Source of the DNA: Nymphaea colorata
Lineage: Eukaryota; Streptophyta; Magnoliopsida; Nymphaeales; Nymphaeaceae
DNA: 64,000 nucleotides
Assembly (NCBI RefSeq): GCF_008831285.2
Contig: NC_045151.1
Location: forward strand, 11,398,571-11,462,570
Reading direction: 5' to 3'
Position numbers and translations under genes: made by a program. Shown piece by piece: positions 47,520 to 60,904 of this stretch. Position 1 is the stretch's first letter; the number at the start of each line of letters is the position of its first letter. The notes below the pieces were generated by a model, which saw only the letters and a list, made by a program, of their open reading frames with translations, did not search any database and was not told where the DNA came from.

Positions 47520-47930
47520 ATTGGATTTACTTTAACAATATCTGCTTTTTAGACATTTGCATATTTGGATTCGAATATGAATGAAGAAACGTCATATCTA
47601 AATCTGAACCCAAAATATAATTTCTCAGCCTGAATTTGGTCTGAATTTGATTTTTAAGTTGACATCTAAATTTGCATTTTGAACTGAATGTAGCCGACTT
47701 TCTAAATATAAAGGCATTGGATATAAGATATTGATTTAAAACTAAATCCGATCCTAATCCAATCAGATATTTATGTATGTCTAAATCCAAATCCATCGGG
47801 TGTCATTTCTTGAACTGAATGTGATCCAATTTCTTCAACGGATATTAATTTTTTTTGCCATATCTGATTTTTTTCGGAACGTATGGTTCCGTCGAATATC
47901 TGACCTGAATCAGAAATATTCAGGTCCCTA
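47520..47930. mobile_element. Family D hAT-like element
   Basis: Dense in AAATCTGAACCC, TGAATTTGG and AATCCGATCC words and ending TATTCAGGTCCCTA at 47930, the same ending as at 4243. The left border is not clear. Confidence 0.5.
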
Positions 47931-49120
47931 AAAATTAGGTGGTCATTTAATGGGCTTACCCAGCCTTTAAGAGATTAATTGAAAAAGAGAAGACCATTGA
48001 TGATTTTGCCAAAAAAAAAGAAAAAAAAGTCAGCTCTTGGCTAGGCAATTAAATAAAAGAAATCCGAACTAACCATATTTTTTACATCCCTTGAAATTTG
48101 AAAAGCTGACCTTATTTCTGCAATTCTTTCCGAAATCATTAGAAGCTCTTTGCACGTCAGAATTCACTTACCAATTATTTAAGAAATGCAAAAAAAAAGG
48201 AGGTCAGCTTCATCATTTAATGATCACAACTCACAATCAACCTCATCCAAGGAAGGTTCCTTGCCGGTGGCTCACCAACTCCTTGATAGCTAACACTGGA
48301 ATTTTTTTTTTTTTTTTTTTGGAAAAAGAAAGCATAACTTGGAGCCAGAAAAATCAAGAACGACTCTAAGTTCAAATTAATTCAGGTGTGATGCACAAAT
48401 GCATTTATTGCTTCTTACCAACTGCAAAGAATCCAAAACTAGGGTCGTCCGTGGCATTTAATACACACACGGAATAGTAAATATATAGCCGGTAGGCGCG
48501 CGGCGCATATTGAATCAACCTAGCTATGTCATTATTTTATTTTATCTTTCTTATGTCATTATAAAAAGGTAAATCTCATAAATGTCATAAAGTCGGTGGT
48601 TCACATCTTTCCCTTATTAGGTCATGATATTATTATTAGTATTTGTAAGTGGGCAGGCAAATTAATCCAAATAAATGCGCTGATGGGTTCGATTCCAAAT
48701 TGTCTAAATTCTTATTGCATGATCGGAGGCAGCCCATATGAATATTATTGCTTTTAATAGAATTATAATTGAATAGGAAACCGATAGACAAATGAATTTC
48801 ACATTGAATTAAGTTTTTTTTTTTTTTTCTATGACAAGACGGCGACTAGTTGGCGAGTACTCGACGACCAGACGAGGAGATTGAATTTGGCGCGAGACTC
48901 GATCGTCCAAATAATCGCCAATTAATCGGCTTACTTAAAACTCTCGAAATGAACAACTTGTTCGGTTCCGGTTATACTATTTTATTGATTTTATGAACAT
49001 ATCGCAAAATTGGTGCATGCAAAATGGGTTTTTCCAAAAAGGAATTGCTTTAATTAATAATTACCTTTAGGAATTAGGAGTCGTTGGACAAATGGCCACA
49101 TGACAGCCGGTGATAAATAA
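47931..49120. other. Gene-free tract
   Basis: Homopolymer T runs near 48301-48320 and 48813-48828. The segment 48840-48925 is GC-rich (GGCGACTAGTTGGCGAGTACTCG) and looks like one end of another hAT-type element, but its partner end is missing. No gene. Confidence 0.35.
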
Positions 49121-49210
49121 GCAGGCCTGGACATCGGGCTGGCCCGATAAAAACCGGGTCGGGGCCGGCCCAATGTCCAAAACTCGAGCTTGGGCTCCAT
49201 ACCTGAATTA
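49121..49210. mobile_element. Family C single end
   Basis: GGCCTGGACATCGGGCTGG, CCGGGTCGGGGCCGG and the end CCCAATGTCC. It matches family C terminal sequence but lacks the AT core and a clear partner. Confidence 0.45.
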
Positions 49211-49840
49211 ATAATTCTTTTGTATTCTTCCTATTGCACTTGGAGAGGGCATAACAATATGCTGCAGACAGACTTTCTCTTGTATCATACTGGAATTGGT
49301 CTCTTGTATCTCATTGGATTGGTGCCTTAGCGCTTGGTCATCTCTGCTTTCACAGACTTTCTTCAGTTACGAGCCACTGTAGAGGTAGATGAAGATGCTG
49401 AAACGACTTGTTAAATGCAGGAAGATAATAAGACGGATGAAGAGGCACAACATAGATGCTACCGGTAAATAATCCATTTTTTTAGCAGCTAGACTCTGGC
49501 TGCTGATAAAAAAGTGGAATAAATGTTCATAGTGCATATCTCCATGATTAATTTAGCTTTGATACTCAAAAATTTGTGAAATCTTGATGATACTTTTCTT
49601 AAACGGACACATTTTTCCTGCCAAAACTTTCTTCTACAACTGAAATTAAATATGTCAACAATATATCTACCTTAGCATTAACTATTTGATCAGTTAAAAG
49701 CTCAAGAAAGAATAAATTACATTAAATTAATCAGTGGAATCAATATTGAAAAGGGTTTAAAAATAAGGTATCAATGGAAAATAAAACTGAATTCTTATAA
49801 TCGACCATGTTGTTGCAAATTTTGAACGGTGCAGAAGTGC
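49211..49840. other. Gene-free tract
   Basis: The stretch 49245-49470 has an exon-like look (one frame reads DFLQLRATVEVDEDAE between stops), but there is no family match and no splice frame I trust. Confidence 0.3.
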
Positions 49841-49985
49841 AGCAGCGAAGGCAGATTCACCCACAAAAATTGCCTTATTACGTATTCATACCTTAAAGCT
49901 TTTTATTTACCTATATACAAGTACCCCTTAAAGTCTAAAAGTTAAAACTCTTAGTGCCCCTTGCTCCGCCACCGGCGAAGTGCTT
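49841..49985. mobile_element. Family A remnant, reverse orientation
   Basis: CAGCAGCGAAGGCAGATTCACCC at the left, AAGTACCCCTTAAAGTC in the middle and TTAGTGCCCCTTGCTCCGCC at the right match the inverted family A order. Confidence 0.5.
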
Positions 49986-50087
49986 TACCTGCTTTACTTA
50001 ATTTTGGCTCCTGATATTAATTTACTCCAAAACACTGTTATTAGCAGATAAAACCTGATATTAATTAACTAACTCAATTCGGCTCAG

Positions 50088-50255
50088 GGGCAGAAGCAGG
50101 AACACCCTTCAGATTTTTAGAAAATCAAAATTTTATAAGTAAATTTTAATGTAATCTATATAAAATTTTGAAAAATTATATTTCGACCCCAGTTAAAATC
50201 TTGAAACTATAATTTAGTCTCTACAACAAAAAATTCCTATGGCTGCTCCTAATTA
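50088..50255. mobile_element. Family B copy
   Basis: Starts CAGGGGCAGAAGCAGG, has TTTTATAAGTAAATTTTAATG and ATAAAATTTTGAAAAATTATA in the core, and ends CCTATGGCTGCTCCTAATTAGG. No exact target duplication seen. Confidence 0.55.
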
Positions 50256-52649
50256 GGCCCTATGTGAAGCTTCTTGTTTCATAATCTCCACTCCCACATC
50301 ATTCTCTTCAGCTTCACGTTTTCATCAGTTGATCAATGCTTGAGGCCAAAAGAAATTAGTACAGACTACACAAGGAATTGCGAAGTTTGTTAATTATTGC
50401 TGGAGGGCGCTACGAAAGACGATTAGCAAACAGTAATTGATCCGAATAAAAGCATTGAATGCATAATACTGATGATAACTTGGAGAAGCAATTAATCTCT
50501 CATAATTCATAATAAACTTTTACACCTAAGGAGTTATTACTTCAGTTGCTTATATATGGATCTTTCGTAATGCCCTCATTTCTAGTGTGACGCAAAGAAA
50601 AAAGACATATGAAGGCTCATTAGAGTCAATAATTATGCATTATTCACTGCTTTTTAATTGAACTGTTTTTCTTTTATTAAATGCATGGTTGGTCGACCAA
50701 TCGTCATATTTATTGGAATACAGACATCACGTATAAGTTTAATTATATATGAACAGTTTCAATGGCTCGTCAGATGAAATAAGTGGAAAGATTAGTTAGC
50801 TAATTAAGGGGAGATCAAATACCTGCCCGGAAAACAAGGACGGCCGTTAAGACCAAAAGATAGGGAAATTAAAGAAACAAAGAAAAAGGGAAACTTAGCA
50901 GGTCATTCCAGGAACAAAGTTTAAATGCACATAATTGGCATAGTTGGAACTTGGTTCACTGGGTGAATCTTAATATAACATAAGAAAATTTGAATAATAT
51001 ATAGAGTTTCTTTCACATCACCATTATTTCACTATATATATATATATATATATATAAAACCATATTTGTTCTCATCAAGATCATTGTTATGTTCTATGCG
51101 AAAAGTCATTCCTTCCAAGACCGGAAAAGCTTTCTTTCACCGTTACCTTGGCAGTTCTGTTAAAATATCAAATGCCAAATAATTACTTTAGGGCTTCTGA
51201 ATAAAGTATAGGAGCCTACTTCCGGCAGGTTTGCATCGAAAACAATTACTTTAAGATGATCTATTCATTGCGATTTAAATGGATCCATTCATTGTGGTTT
51301 AAAAGAAGATGACGGAAACAAAGATTCTAAAACGCAAGCATTGGTTGAGAAATATATATGCTTGTAGTAATTATAAGCGATATATTTATTGAAAGTTATT
51401 TATATTTAACTTCGACGGGTACAACCAACCACATCAATAAAGAAGCCCGAAACATACAATCGGTCGTGTTTGCTATTTTGTATAATGTTTTCACGTATCG
51501 TTCAAAGACGTTGGCGTGAGCTTGACCTCACTCATTGGAGAAAATTAATGCCAGCCAAACAAATATTTTATTACCATTATTATTGTTATAGTGGCAGAGA
51601 AAACAAGTAAAATAAATGCTTCTGTTTGAATTCAACGGTCTACATGTTCACCTGAGTTAACCCATGCATGTCAGAATGTCCTTTTCTTAATATATCAATA
51701 GCTAGGGGCGAAAGTATTCAATAAATGAGGGCCTCATAGACTTGAATATATAGACCAAAATCCCCCAACTATGACCTTACCTACGCCACGCGAAGTGGGT
51801 GGTATAAATGATCTGGCTGGATTGGATAAGAGAGAAGTCAATATTTGAAGAAAATGTAATTTCAAATCCTCAAGAAGTGTACCATAGCTGCTGGTTGAAG
51901 TCTAATCGTCAGTTTGATTCTTATACATGTTACACTTCAAACAGTGAATGTACTTATAAACTCTTTGACAAGTGTTCTGTTTTCAGTTAAAAGTCCAATC
52001 GTTAGTTTGATTCATGTGGATGCTACTCATTTGCATAATGCGGTAATCTCTAGTTAAGAGTATAATGTTTCCCACCTAGATTCCAAAGCAGCCATAAACC
52101 CAAACGCAGAAAGTATGTGAACACATTTAACATAGGATATAAGTGAATGGCTAAAATTTGACTTCTTTCTATACGATGGTGGTGGGAAAATGAGTGGATT
52201 TTCATGGCAACGAACACTGAACACTAGCAAAAACATCATTCAACCCTGAGGACAACTCTAAAATGTTAAGATGTGCTGATCGATGCGCTGAAATATTAGG
52301 GCTTCAAATGGATTCAATATGCTCGAATATATGATCCGAACCCGCTCACATGCAATTTTCAGATTAATGTAATAATTGGGGTAAACTTCAAACGTCGCTC
52401 TGACTTGCCAAATCAGGTTTAATTCGTCTAGTGATTTAGATGAGAATTCAGTACAATATTTGAATCAAAATCTAGTTCCGAATTGGTTCAAATCTACTCT
52501 GATGGCAATTTTTAGCAACTAATTAAATTTGAGCAGTATGAGCTCATGAACATCAGATTTGAATTTTAACTTTACATTGTCAGATCATGTTCGCGTTGAT
52601 CCAACTCAGTCCGACTTATAAAAATAAGACGAGCCGTCTGATAATCAAT
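50256..52649. other. Gene-free tract
   Basis: (TA)n at 51033-51056. A dispersed-repeat piece at 51890-52040 (GTCCAATCGTTAGTTTGATTC..GTGGATGCTACTCAT) is shared with 16200-16270. A possible family B remnant (TAGGGGCGAAAGTATTC..CTACGCCACG) lies at 51702-51795. The segment 52290-52540 has family D-like words. No gene. Confidence 0.4.
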
Positions 52650-52819
52650 CTATCTGTACTGGTGATGGTCTCTACACCAATGCGAGGCTCCGGTGTGATG
52701 ATTTTTACTCACTCTCATCACCAAGGATCAACGCAAACATCAGAGAAACCATTACCGACATGTGTTCATGTTTCACCGACATTGTTTAGCCGTCGGTAAT
52801 ACGATGGCTTTTTGTAGTG
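52650..52819. mobile_element. CACTA-type element, right end only
   Basis: CGTCGGTAATACGATGGC, then CTTTTTGTAGTG ending at 52819, is the inverted CACTACAAAAA terminus. CACCGACAT and TTACCGACA words precede it as sub-terminal repeats. The matching left end was not found. Confidence 0.5.
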
Positions 52820-53259
52820 ACTACATAGCCTTGTTATAACTATCTGATTCTAGTTCATTTGGATCGTATGATTAGATCCAAGATTCATAACTTCCATTAT
52901 GTAAGAAAGCTAGGTTTCTCGTGAGGGCAATACACGTGATTATGACTTTTCTTTTCCTTCGTGATTGCTTCATTTACCGCATTTCTTTTGCTTCCAGCAC
53001 ACGGTAACTCATGAACAGTAGAATGTTACATCCTCCTGAGCGCTGTTGCAGAACAGCTACTGAGTTGGTCTTTCCCAATTACCACATTCATAATGAGAGC
53101 TCCTTCCTGCCATCTCCTTAGAGCCTATCACGAGGCCAAAAGATATCCACGTAATTTTTTTGTTTGTACAACATTTATAAAGGAAACTAAATTTTAAAGC
53201 TTAAAAGAAAATAAATTTAAATTAATAGTAAAATGAATGAGGAACACAGTATATATAAA
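52820..53259. other. Gene-free tract
   Basis: Nothing recognised. Confidence 0.3.
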
Positions 53260-53405
53260 CAAGCTAATGAGAAGGGGCACTTCTATAAAAACAAACAAAT
53301 TTTATGAGAAGATCCAATATAATAATAACCAAAATTTGTGGGACTGTGTGGGCAACAGCCTACACAAGCCCAAATGTGGTTTGGCCTCTGCCCATGCCCT
53401 CACCA
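53260..53405. mobile_element. Family A copy
   Basis: AGAAGGGGCACTTCTATAAAAAC, CAATATAATAATAACC, then the decayed palindrome GTGTGGGCAACAGCCTACAC at 53346-53365, and the end TTGGCCTCTGCC. A 24-bp repeat (CCTCACCATATCTTCKTGTC) follows twice. Confidence 0.55.
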
Positions 53406-53639
53406 TATCTTCGTGTCCCTCCCCTCACCATATCTTCTTGTCCCTCCTTCCAGCTGAGTCAAAAATATACCTCTCAGAAGCCAAACCTGGTTACATGTGT
53501 CATATTGGTCACGTAGAAAAAAGAAAACTTTGTATAACAACAAAAATAGAAATTAAAAAAAAAAGTAAAAAGATTAGAAAGAACCTTACTTTGTGAAAAA
53601 TTACAAAAATGTCCCCTCTACTCTTAAAGCGTATATGGG

Positions 53640-53870
53640 TTGCATGCGCCTAATGGCGCACACAACTCACTCCCCCCTGCAGCTATTGCCATTTTCAGTC
53701 TGTCAAAAGTCAGCTGCAGCCGATTGTCATACGCGATATATAAAAACCTTGCTGCCGTTGGCATAGCTCCACTCTTCCACATTCGCTTGCTCTATATCTT
53801 TCCCTCCCCCGGTTCCTTCTTGTGGCTGCTATCACTTCCTTAGTTTTCCAACTCCTGACTTCATTTTATA
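53640..53870 (+). promoter_or_regulatory. Promoter-like segment without a downstream coding frame
   Basis: TATATAAAAA at 53737-53746 fits a plant TATA box. A CT-rich, less AT-rich leader (CACTCTTCCACATTCGC..CTTTCCCTCCCCCGG) starts about 30 bp downstream, as in many plant 5' UTRs. No credible open frame follows. The transcript, if any, would be non-coding or a dead gene. A short direct repeat TTTTGAAGTCTGCAGTCTG occurs at about 53989 and 54042. Confidence 0.3.
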
Positions 53871-56800
53871 CACAATATAAGTCATCTGGCTCAAAATTCG
53901 AGAGACGCATCCTTTGAAGGTCATCAACTGCACCAGGAACCAGTTCCATCGAACCCTCATATTTTCCCGAGCTCGGCAAATAGATAATTTTGAAGTCTGC
54001 AGTCTGAGCAGATAATTCAGGTTAATTCGATTCATTGTTTAGTTTTGAAGTCTGCAGTCTGTAGAGTTTACGATAGTCAGATCCTATTGATTGCACCAAA
54101 TGAAAATATCATACCATGATAAGGTAACTAATTAGTTGCGCTTGCTTTATTACTCTATATCCAACTCACAAATGTTGGATCCGCAAAATCCAAGCCTTTA
54201 ACACGGATTCCTAATTCCTCTGCAATCAGGAAAGAATGTGCCATCTATCCATTCATGAAGAAATTAATTGCTGCATTGAAAAATTGTTTCCTAGTAACAT
54301 GCCCCTCTCATGCTGGTGATAGGTGACGCTAAGGAAAGTATAGGTGACCGCCTCAAGGGATTAGCCACATGTACAGGCATGAATTCCAAGTTATACTTTG
54401 GTTCCTTTGTTCAAATGCTAATCATGAGTATATGGTTTAGTATGTTTATTAATACGGTTTCTCAGACCACATAACATGCCAATTATTGATTTCCCCTGTA
54501 GTGTTCTCACCATGCTATTACTAATAGTTAGATAAAGTTTTCTTCCCTTTACAATGAGTGACTATTGTTCTTAAACTGCTAGTAAAATTCACCTAATTCG
54601 TTGATTGCATGTAGAAAGTCCAAATGTGTAAAAAAAAAAAAAAAAAAAAGGAGAGAGAAATACAATTGGGGAATGATAACTCGAAGCATTGCCAAACACC
54701 TAATGGCTTTTGTCTTTTCTCTAGCTTTCAGGAATTGCGTGCATGACAGGATAGGTTTGATCGCATACTGCACCATAGGTTAGATTGCAGCTGGTTTGTT
54801 TTTCTTTTTTCATGTCCTTGGTTAGAGCAGAATATTTACTTTTGAATTGGTAGCATAGACATTTATGCTTTGATTGTGTCTTACTGAGAAGAGTTAGTGT
54901 CCACCTAGAAACCGGCAACTAGAGTTCAACTCACTTCTAGGGTAGTGCCAATCACTTGTTGGCCCATTCCTCCTCAAAAAATAACACTCTCTTGCATTAT
55001 TCTTCATGTTTGCATTGTGTTATTCTCTATTTTTCTTCCAGTTGCCATCAAGCTTTTGTGCGTTTTTTTTGGTTAGTGCTGTTAGGCATCCCAAGTGTGT
55101 GCATAGATCAGAGTAGCATTGGAGAGCCACCTAAAGTTGCTAGAGATCAGCCTTGATATGGTCGGTTCCTTATAGGCATTTGCATGATTGTTTCTTGTGT
55201 GATTGGTCTAGTTTTTGTTTATTTTGAGTTTTGTGGGGTTTGGATGTTGTAGTAGAGTTCCAATTTTGGCTTTTAAATTATTTTTAAGTCTTGAAACATG
55301 TGGGGGATGCAGATTTTTCGGTTCCTTTTGGCTTAAGCTCTTTATAAAACCTACCAAACTGCAAGGTGTCTTCTACAAGAAAACTGATGATTTTACCAAT
55401 TTTGATTTCTAAATTTGGTCAATTTCTCTTCAGTCCAATGGTTGATTTGTTATTTGAGGGTTCAAGCAATCTGTTTGGTTGTGCTGTAGCTGAGTTGTCA
55501 GGTTTTTTTGAAGAAAAAATTGAGCTTTAAAATCGGTTTCTCAAAACATGATGATTGAGGTTTCTTAACATTAATTTGGTAAAAACATTTGGTTCTTGGG
55601 TTAAAAATTCAATCTTGTTCTAGAAAGGTAACATTTTTCTGATTGTTTGTGGTGTACAGTCTATATCCAACATCTGATCTGATTCTTGGAGATGTACATG
55701 ACAAGTTATTAGTTTTAGGGTTTTAACTAGTTTTATTTCATTTTTCTACATAGCGTTGACTTTATTTGCATATTGGTGCTTTAGCGTTTTGATTTATATG
55801 ATTGTCAAGTATAAGTTCTATCACATTAAGTCTCTATTACAGGTCTAGAGTTGTTGGCAATGGTCGGAATCTAGCCAATTCACTCCCTACTAGCCAGCAC
55901 TTCCTATAGTGCTTAGCTAGGGTTTTTGCCTCTTTTTTATATAAGCATGCATAAGGTATCATATTTCTACAAAATTATTGCTCATTTTTTATTCTCCAGG
56001 TGACAGAGATTTTTTCCAGAGGTTTTAGGTGCTATTTACATGTTATTGTTGAGTCAAAGTATGAGTTTTCAAATTAAATCAAAATCCTTATCATATGTAG
56101 TAAGGTTTACATGCAGTTTGCAACTGTTCATTGGATTTTCTATGTTTTCTAAGTTGGAGTTGTGTTCTATACTTGTCTTAAGGGTGTTCCCACCATGGCA
56201 GAGGTTGTAGTGTCCATCTAGCATCCTATTGTACCATGGTTTACATATTAGGATTTTCTGGGGTTTTTGAGTCTCTATTCATATTGTTAAGTGCTATTTG
56301 ATTGAATTAGGTGACTTTTGGTTTTTTTAGGTCTAGTTTATTATTTTATTGTCTCCATTCTATGTTTCATGTCTTGGAAAGGCTGGTGTTGGGTCTTATG
56401 CCAACTTGAGTCTATTTGGCTTAAGTATTAGAGTGTCCTCTACTTAGTTTTATACTAATGAGTGGTGTTTTTTAGGCCATAGTTGGAGTTCAATTCCAAG
56501 AGATTTGCTTGAGTTTAAGGCCTATTCGAGAATTTTTCTGCTTAGAGCATATATATGAGTTGCATACACTTAAAATTTTATGTATTTAACCTTTAAGTTA
56601 TCTGATTATTTAAACTTTGTATGCTTGGTTTGAAGAATTAAAAGTTAAATTCTCTTAATTCATTCCTTAAGTTTGACCCAACACTCACTACTTGTGGCAC
56701 CATTTAAAAATATTATTTGACGTGTAATCACACTTTGTATCACAAAATAAAAATCTTAGTTTTAAAGTGAAAAGTGTTGTTTCTAAAGTTTTGTCTCAAA

Positions 56801-57452
56801 GGCATGTCACTAATCAAATTAAAATGTTCAAATTAACCCTACATGCAAAGCAAAAACAAATGAAATTGCAATTACAAGTTGGATGCAAAATAACATACTC
56901 TTCCTAAAATTAGATATTTGTTGTTCATTCTAAGCAGTATTCTATCCTATACAAAATAGATAAATACACTTAAGAACTGCTTAACATGTTAGAGAACGAA
57001 ACTGACATCCAAGAGTGACCTTATGTTACTCAAACTAGAGAAAAAAGAAGACCTAGCTGGCTCCAAAACTATCATCTCTAGCCAGGCCCCTGAAAAGGTT
57101 GATTCAAAGATATGTCTAACTCTGTCTATTCACAAATGAAAATATGATAAAACATAGCCATTAAAAATGCAAAAAAAAAAAAAACTCATCCCAACTATAG
57201 AAATTCAAATATAATGTATCTAACTCTAAGGAGGTGGGAGATCTTGCAAAGGGAAATCTGATGAGTCAAGCAAGGTGGAAAGAAATAAGGAGGTAGAAAG
57301 AAAAGGAGCACGCAGAAAGCAATAGGGAATAACAAAGGGTTGAGGGAGCAGAACTCACTTGCTAAAGTTGGCAACAAAAAAGGAAGCTCTCTATAATTCC
57401 ACCTATGGAGGAGCATTAGGAATGCATACCCTACTTGGAACCATATTTTGGA
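53871..57452. other. Gene-free tract, partly T/G-rich
   Basis: A-run at 54630-54648. From about 55000 to 56640 the plus strand is T- and G-rich with no long frame, similar in style to 43.9-46 kb and compatible with intron or LTR sequence. The 57195-57416 minus-strand frame has a hydrophobic stretch but no recognised domain. Confidence 0.35.
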
Positions 57453-58130
57453 AATTTATAAAAAAATATAAGGATAAATGCGTGAGTGATGGAAAATAGA
57501 ATGTATTTCATGTGTCATCAATAAAATCATGCATATTATTTCCTAATTATTTTCAAAACAGTTGAGTCCAGCTATTTTATCCTACAAAACCAATTTTAAA
57601 GCATGTAAGTAATAGTAAAAACTAATCTATCTTTATTTTTGTGTTAAATTTAGCCAAATTTACTCTTCAAACCAATTTTAAAGATTGGTCTGATTTGACC
57701 AATATTTTAGAGCTCTTTAACCAGCTCAAGTCACATTGGATCTTACATAGAGTGAGCCTAGGTCTAAATCTTATTGTGAAATGGCCCCAGAACACTAAAA
57801 GTACTCTAACTCACTCATTTCAACTCAATGTTGTGTTTTGCAACTCGGGACCAGATTTGCTTTTTGTACGAACTAATCTTTGACTGAAATTTGAACCTTG
57901 GCTTACACACACTCAAAGTAACATGATACAGTGTTTTAGCCATAAAAAAATATGAGGATAAATCCATGAGGAATGTAAAATTGGATGCACTTCTTGTGTC
58001 ATCAATAAACCCACGAGTGTTATCTCTTAATTGTTTTCTGAACAATTGAGCCCAACTATTTTGTCCTAAAAACCAAATTTTATGGCATTTAACTGATAGT
58101 AAAAACTGGATCTATCTTTACTGATGAAAA
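57453..58130. repeat. Diverged direct repeat, spacing 484 bp
   Basis: A block of about 180 bp (ATAAAAAAATATAAGGATAAAT..CATGTGTCATCAATAAAATC..TAGTAAAAACTAATCTATCTTTA) starting near 57455 recurs from 57940 with clear divergence. The following CCTCAAACCAATCTTCAAGTATTGG piece near 58217 also echoes 57666-57690. This suggests two tandem units of a longer repeat. Confidence 0.6.
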
Positions 58131-58810
58131 GGTCTGAAAGTTTGACGTGATCCTTGAAATAGATATGAGTGATCTATGGAGGACAGGCCATCGTATCAAA
58201 TTTAGCCTAGCTGATTCCTCAAACCAATCTTCAAGTATTGGTTTTGGCTTTTCAAAACAAATCTTTACTAAAAAAAAAAATAGAAACCACTCACAAAAAA
58301 ATGAGCATTTATTATCTCTAGCTGAACTAGAATAATCATAAATATAATATCCAAAGGGATTAGATCAATGGTGTGATATCAAATCAGGCCGCCTGCTTAG
58401 TCTACACCTACAACCATATAAGAACTGGTATGATCTAACTAAAATCAAATTTACAATTTTCTAGTGTAAAGAAGTATCAAGTAATAAACAAAATCGCATT
58501 GTTCTTATGATGGCTCATTATATTTTTGTAAAAGAGAAAGTTAATAGTTTAATCATTCACATAATGAGATTAAAGTTCAGTTGTGCTTGCACATGGATGA
58601 GAAATTTTTCTGTTTATTTGTATGTTTATAAATGTGTGTCATTTTGCCTCTTGTTTATTTGCCTATGTATTGTATTATTGTAAAGTAGTTCAAGAAGGTT
58701 TACGTAAGTTGGTCATTAGATTCTTTATGCTTTATGGTGTGATCATGATTTAACTTGTTATATTTTTGGCCGGTAACTTTTATTCAACAAAAGCATTGGG
58801 AAGAGTGCAT

Positions 58811-59260
58811 TCACCCATTATTGTACAAGAACATTGCACCAGAAACTATAAAAACCATATCATTGTTTTGCTTAAGATGAATTCCAAAATCAAATGACAT
58901 GTCATCCCAATTCCTTTTGTCCCAATTCTCTTCCACCAAGAAAAGAAGAATGCAAGTTCTTACATATACTTTCTTGTGGTCTTCAGGAAGCTCCATCAAG
59001 AATAAATTCATGAAATAGACTTCCACTCTTTGCTTTCTTTCAAAATAGATCTAAGCAAGCTTAGCCAACTTAGTCCACAAACAATAAGCCCCGATATATT
59101 TTTATTTCATAAAATTGAGAGACCAAAGTCTCTCTTGAATAGGAATCTTCATGCCATTAAGGGCAAGATCAGTCTTCTTCCATTCCAATACACTAGGAAT
59201 TTCAACCCCTCCATAGTTAATAGGTTTACAAAGTCTAAACCATCAATGAGGTGCATATGA
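58811..59260 (-). pseudogene. LINE C-terminal remnant
   Basis: On the minus strand from about 59215 the frame reads GGVEIPSVLEWKKTDLALNG, then after a stop YIGAYCLWTKLAKLA, and then the 71-residue open frame. This follows the plant LINE layout after reverse transcriptase (GGLGIRDLxxWNxAL..KxxW). Assignment is by pattern only. Confidence 0.5.
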
Positions 59261-59840
59261 AGATCTAAATACAATTCCATAAAAAGCTTTGAAAATTTCA
59301 TTTCTTGTTCTAGGAAACAAAATGACGGTAATAGAAAGCATGCAGTATTATAATGTGATGACATCATATAGGTGAATTTTATCCAAATCATGTAATGCAG
59401 TGGAATGGTACAAGCATGTGATAATTTTTGCCTATGCAATTAGCGGATAGTGTGACCTATCCTGTGGCACTATATAATATCTGCCTACATAGTGCATGAC
59501 TCAACCTGTCTAGACAAATAATGTGCTCCACTTTGTTTTAGTGACAAGTTAATTGTGATAGTGTAGAAGTAAACAATTTAAACAAACCATATCATAGACA
59601 AGAGTCAAAATATAGAATGATCAACAGTATATGTATAGTCCCCAAGCCAAGCTGGGCATAAACATATAGATCAAAGCCTGTGTACAAGACAAAAATGTGG
59701 GAGATAATGGCATCATCAGCATCTCCCTATAATCACCCTACTCGCACTCATTGTTTCGATCAGTGTGTTCTATGTCCAGTTGATGGATACCTGAAAGGGG
59801 GTAAGATTTAAGAATATTAGTATTACTACTGAGTATGATC

Positions 59841-59918
59841 TAGTTTCAAGGTTGTTTTGCAATGAAATAGAGAATGATCTAGTTTCAAGGTTGTTTTGCA
59901 ATGAAATAGAGATTCGAT
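59841..59918. repeat. 39-bp tandem duplication
   Basis: TAGTTTCAAGGTTGTTTTGC.. (39 bp) occurs at 59841 and again at 59880, almost identical. Confidence 0.9.
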
Positions 59919-60109
59919 GTGACCCTGTAAGTGATGAAGTGAAGATCAAACATGTGATGTTGACAGATATCATATGTGCAGCAACTATATGGTAATCAAT
60001 TGAGCCACAAGAGAAATACAAGCAAGGCATATAAATAAAGATTAACAGTAACAGAACTAAACACTTCACACACCCAAACAATAAATCTATCATCACCCCT
60101 GCCTTTGGT

Positions 60110-60880
60110 ATTTAGGGCAGATTGCGACGCAGCTTACGGTCCTAAACACTGAACCACTGGGAATGGCATGGGATAGCCTCTATCATGATTCCAGGTTCAC
60201 TGAGCTCAGCTACGCTACTGCAGTAGTATCCTACAAATTGGAGCCTCATCTCGTGGTTGGGCTCCTCTTCAATAGCCTACAGAGGAACACTTAACATATA
60301 CAATGCTCATTCTAGGAACCCTATCCTCTGGAAGATCATTTTTGGTAAAATCCATTCCTGAACCCTCGCCCCCTACACAACCCAACCCTACCCCTTTTAA
60401 AATTGGGATCGACCACATTCAAATTGGTAAATTTCTTTCATAGTAAAAACAGGTCCCTAAGCCATTACTCATGCCACAGACATGCTCAGATCATGCAAAT
60501 GCATAAGTAAACGATAGACAAATGATACATAATTGCATGTTCACCATGAATAATAAGAGATAACAAATAGCCAACATAATGTAAACAGCATAGTACTAGT
60601 CGCAGGCAATCTAGACAGACCATGCTACATAATATCTGAATTAAGAATTATCCATAGATAGGTAATACTCATAGCCTAATGCATAATGATCAACACATTC
60701 CATGCTTTGATATTGGGAGTCATACATTTCATTTATGCAGTTTGAGAAAAATATTAAACATCATATAATAATTAAATCGTGATTACTATGAGATGTGGGT
60801 GTCGGGTCATGTGGGCTTCATGTGGCAAAGCAAAATGAGCAATCTGGGCACCTCATCTCAGCATACAAAAAAAAATTTAC
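60110..60880. other. Gene-free tract
   Basis: The segment 60100-60420 is richer in G and C (CCTGCCTTTGG, GCCCCCTACACAACCC) but shows no open frame or repeat boundary that I can name. Confidence 0.3.
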
Positions 60881-60904
60881 AACTAACTGCAGTTAGTAAA
60901 ACAG

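Noticed and set aside
48640-48710. Possible tRNA gene because of GGGTTCGATTCCAAAT
   Set aside because: Only the T-loop-like word is present. There is no A box, anticodon arm or acceptor pairing.
49560-49600. miR172-like word (AATCTTGATGATACT)
   Set aside because: The match breaks in the 3' half and no fold-back partner is visible.
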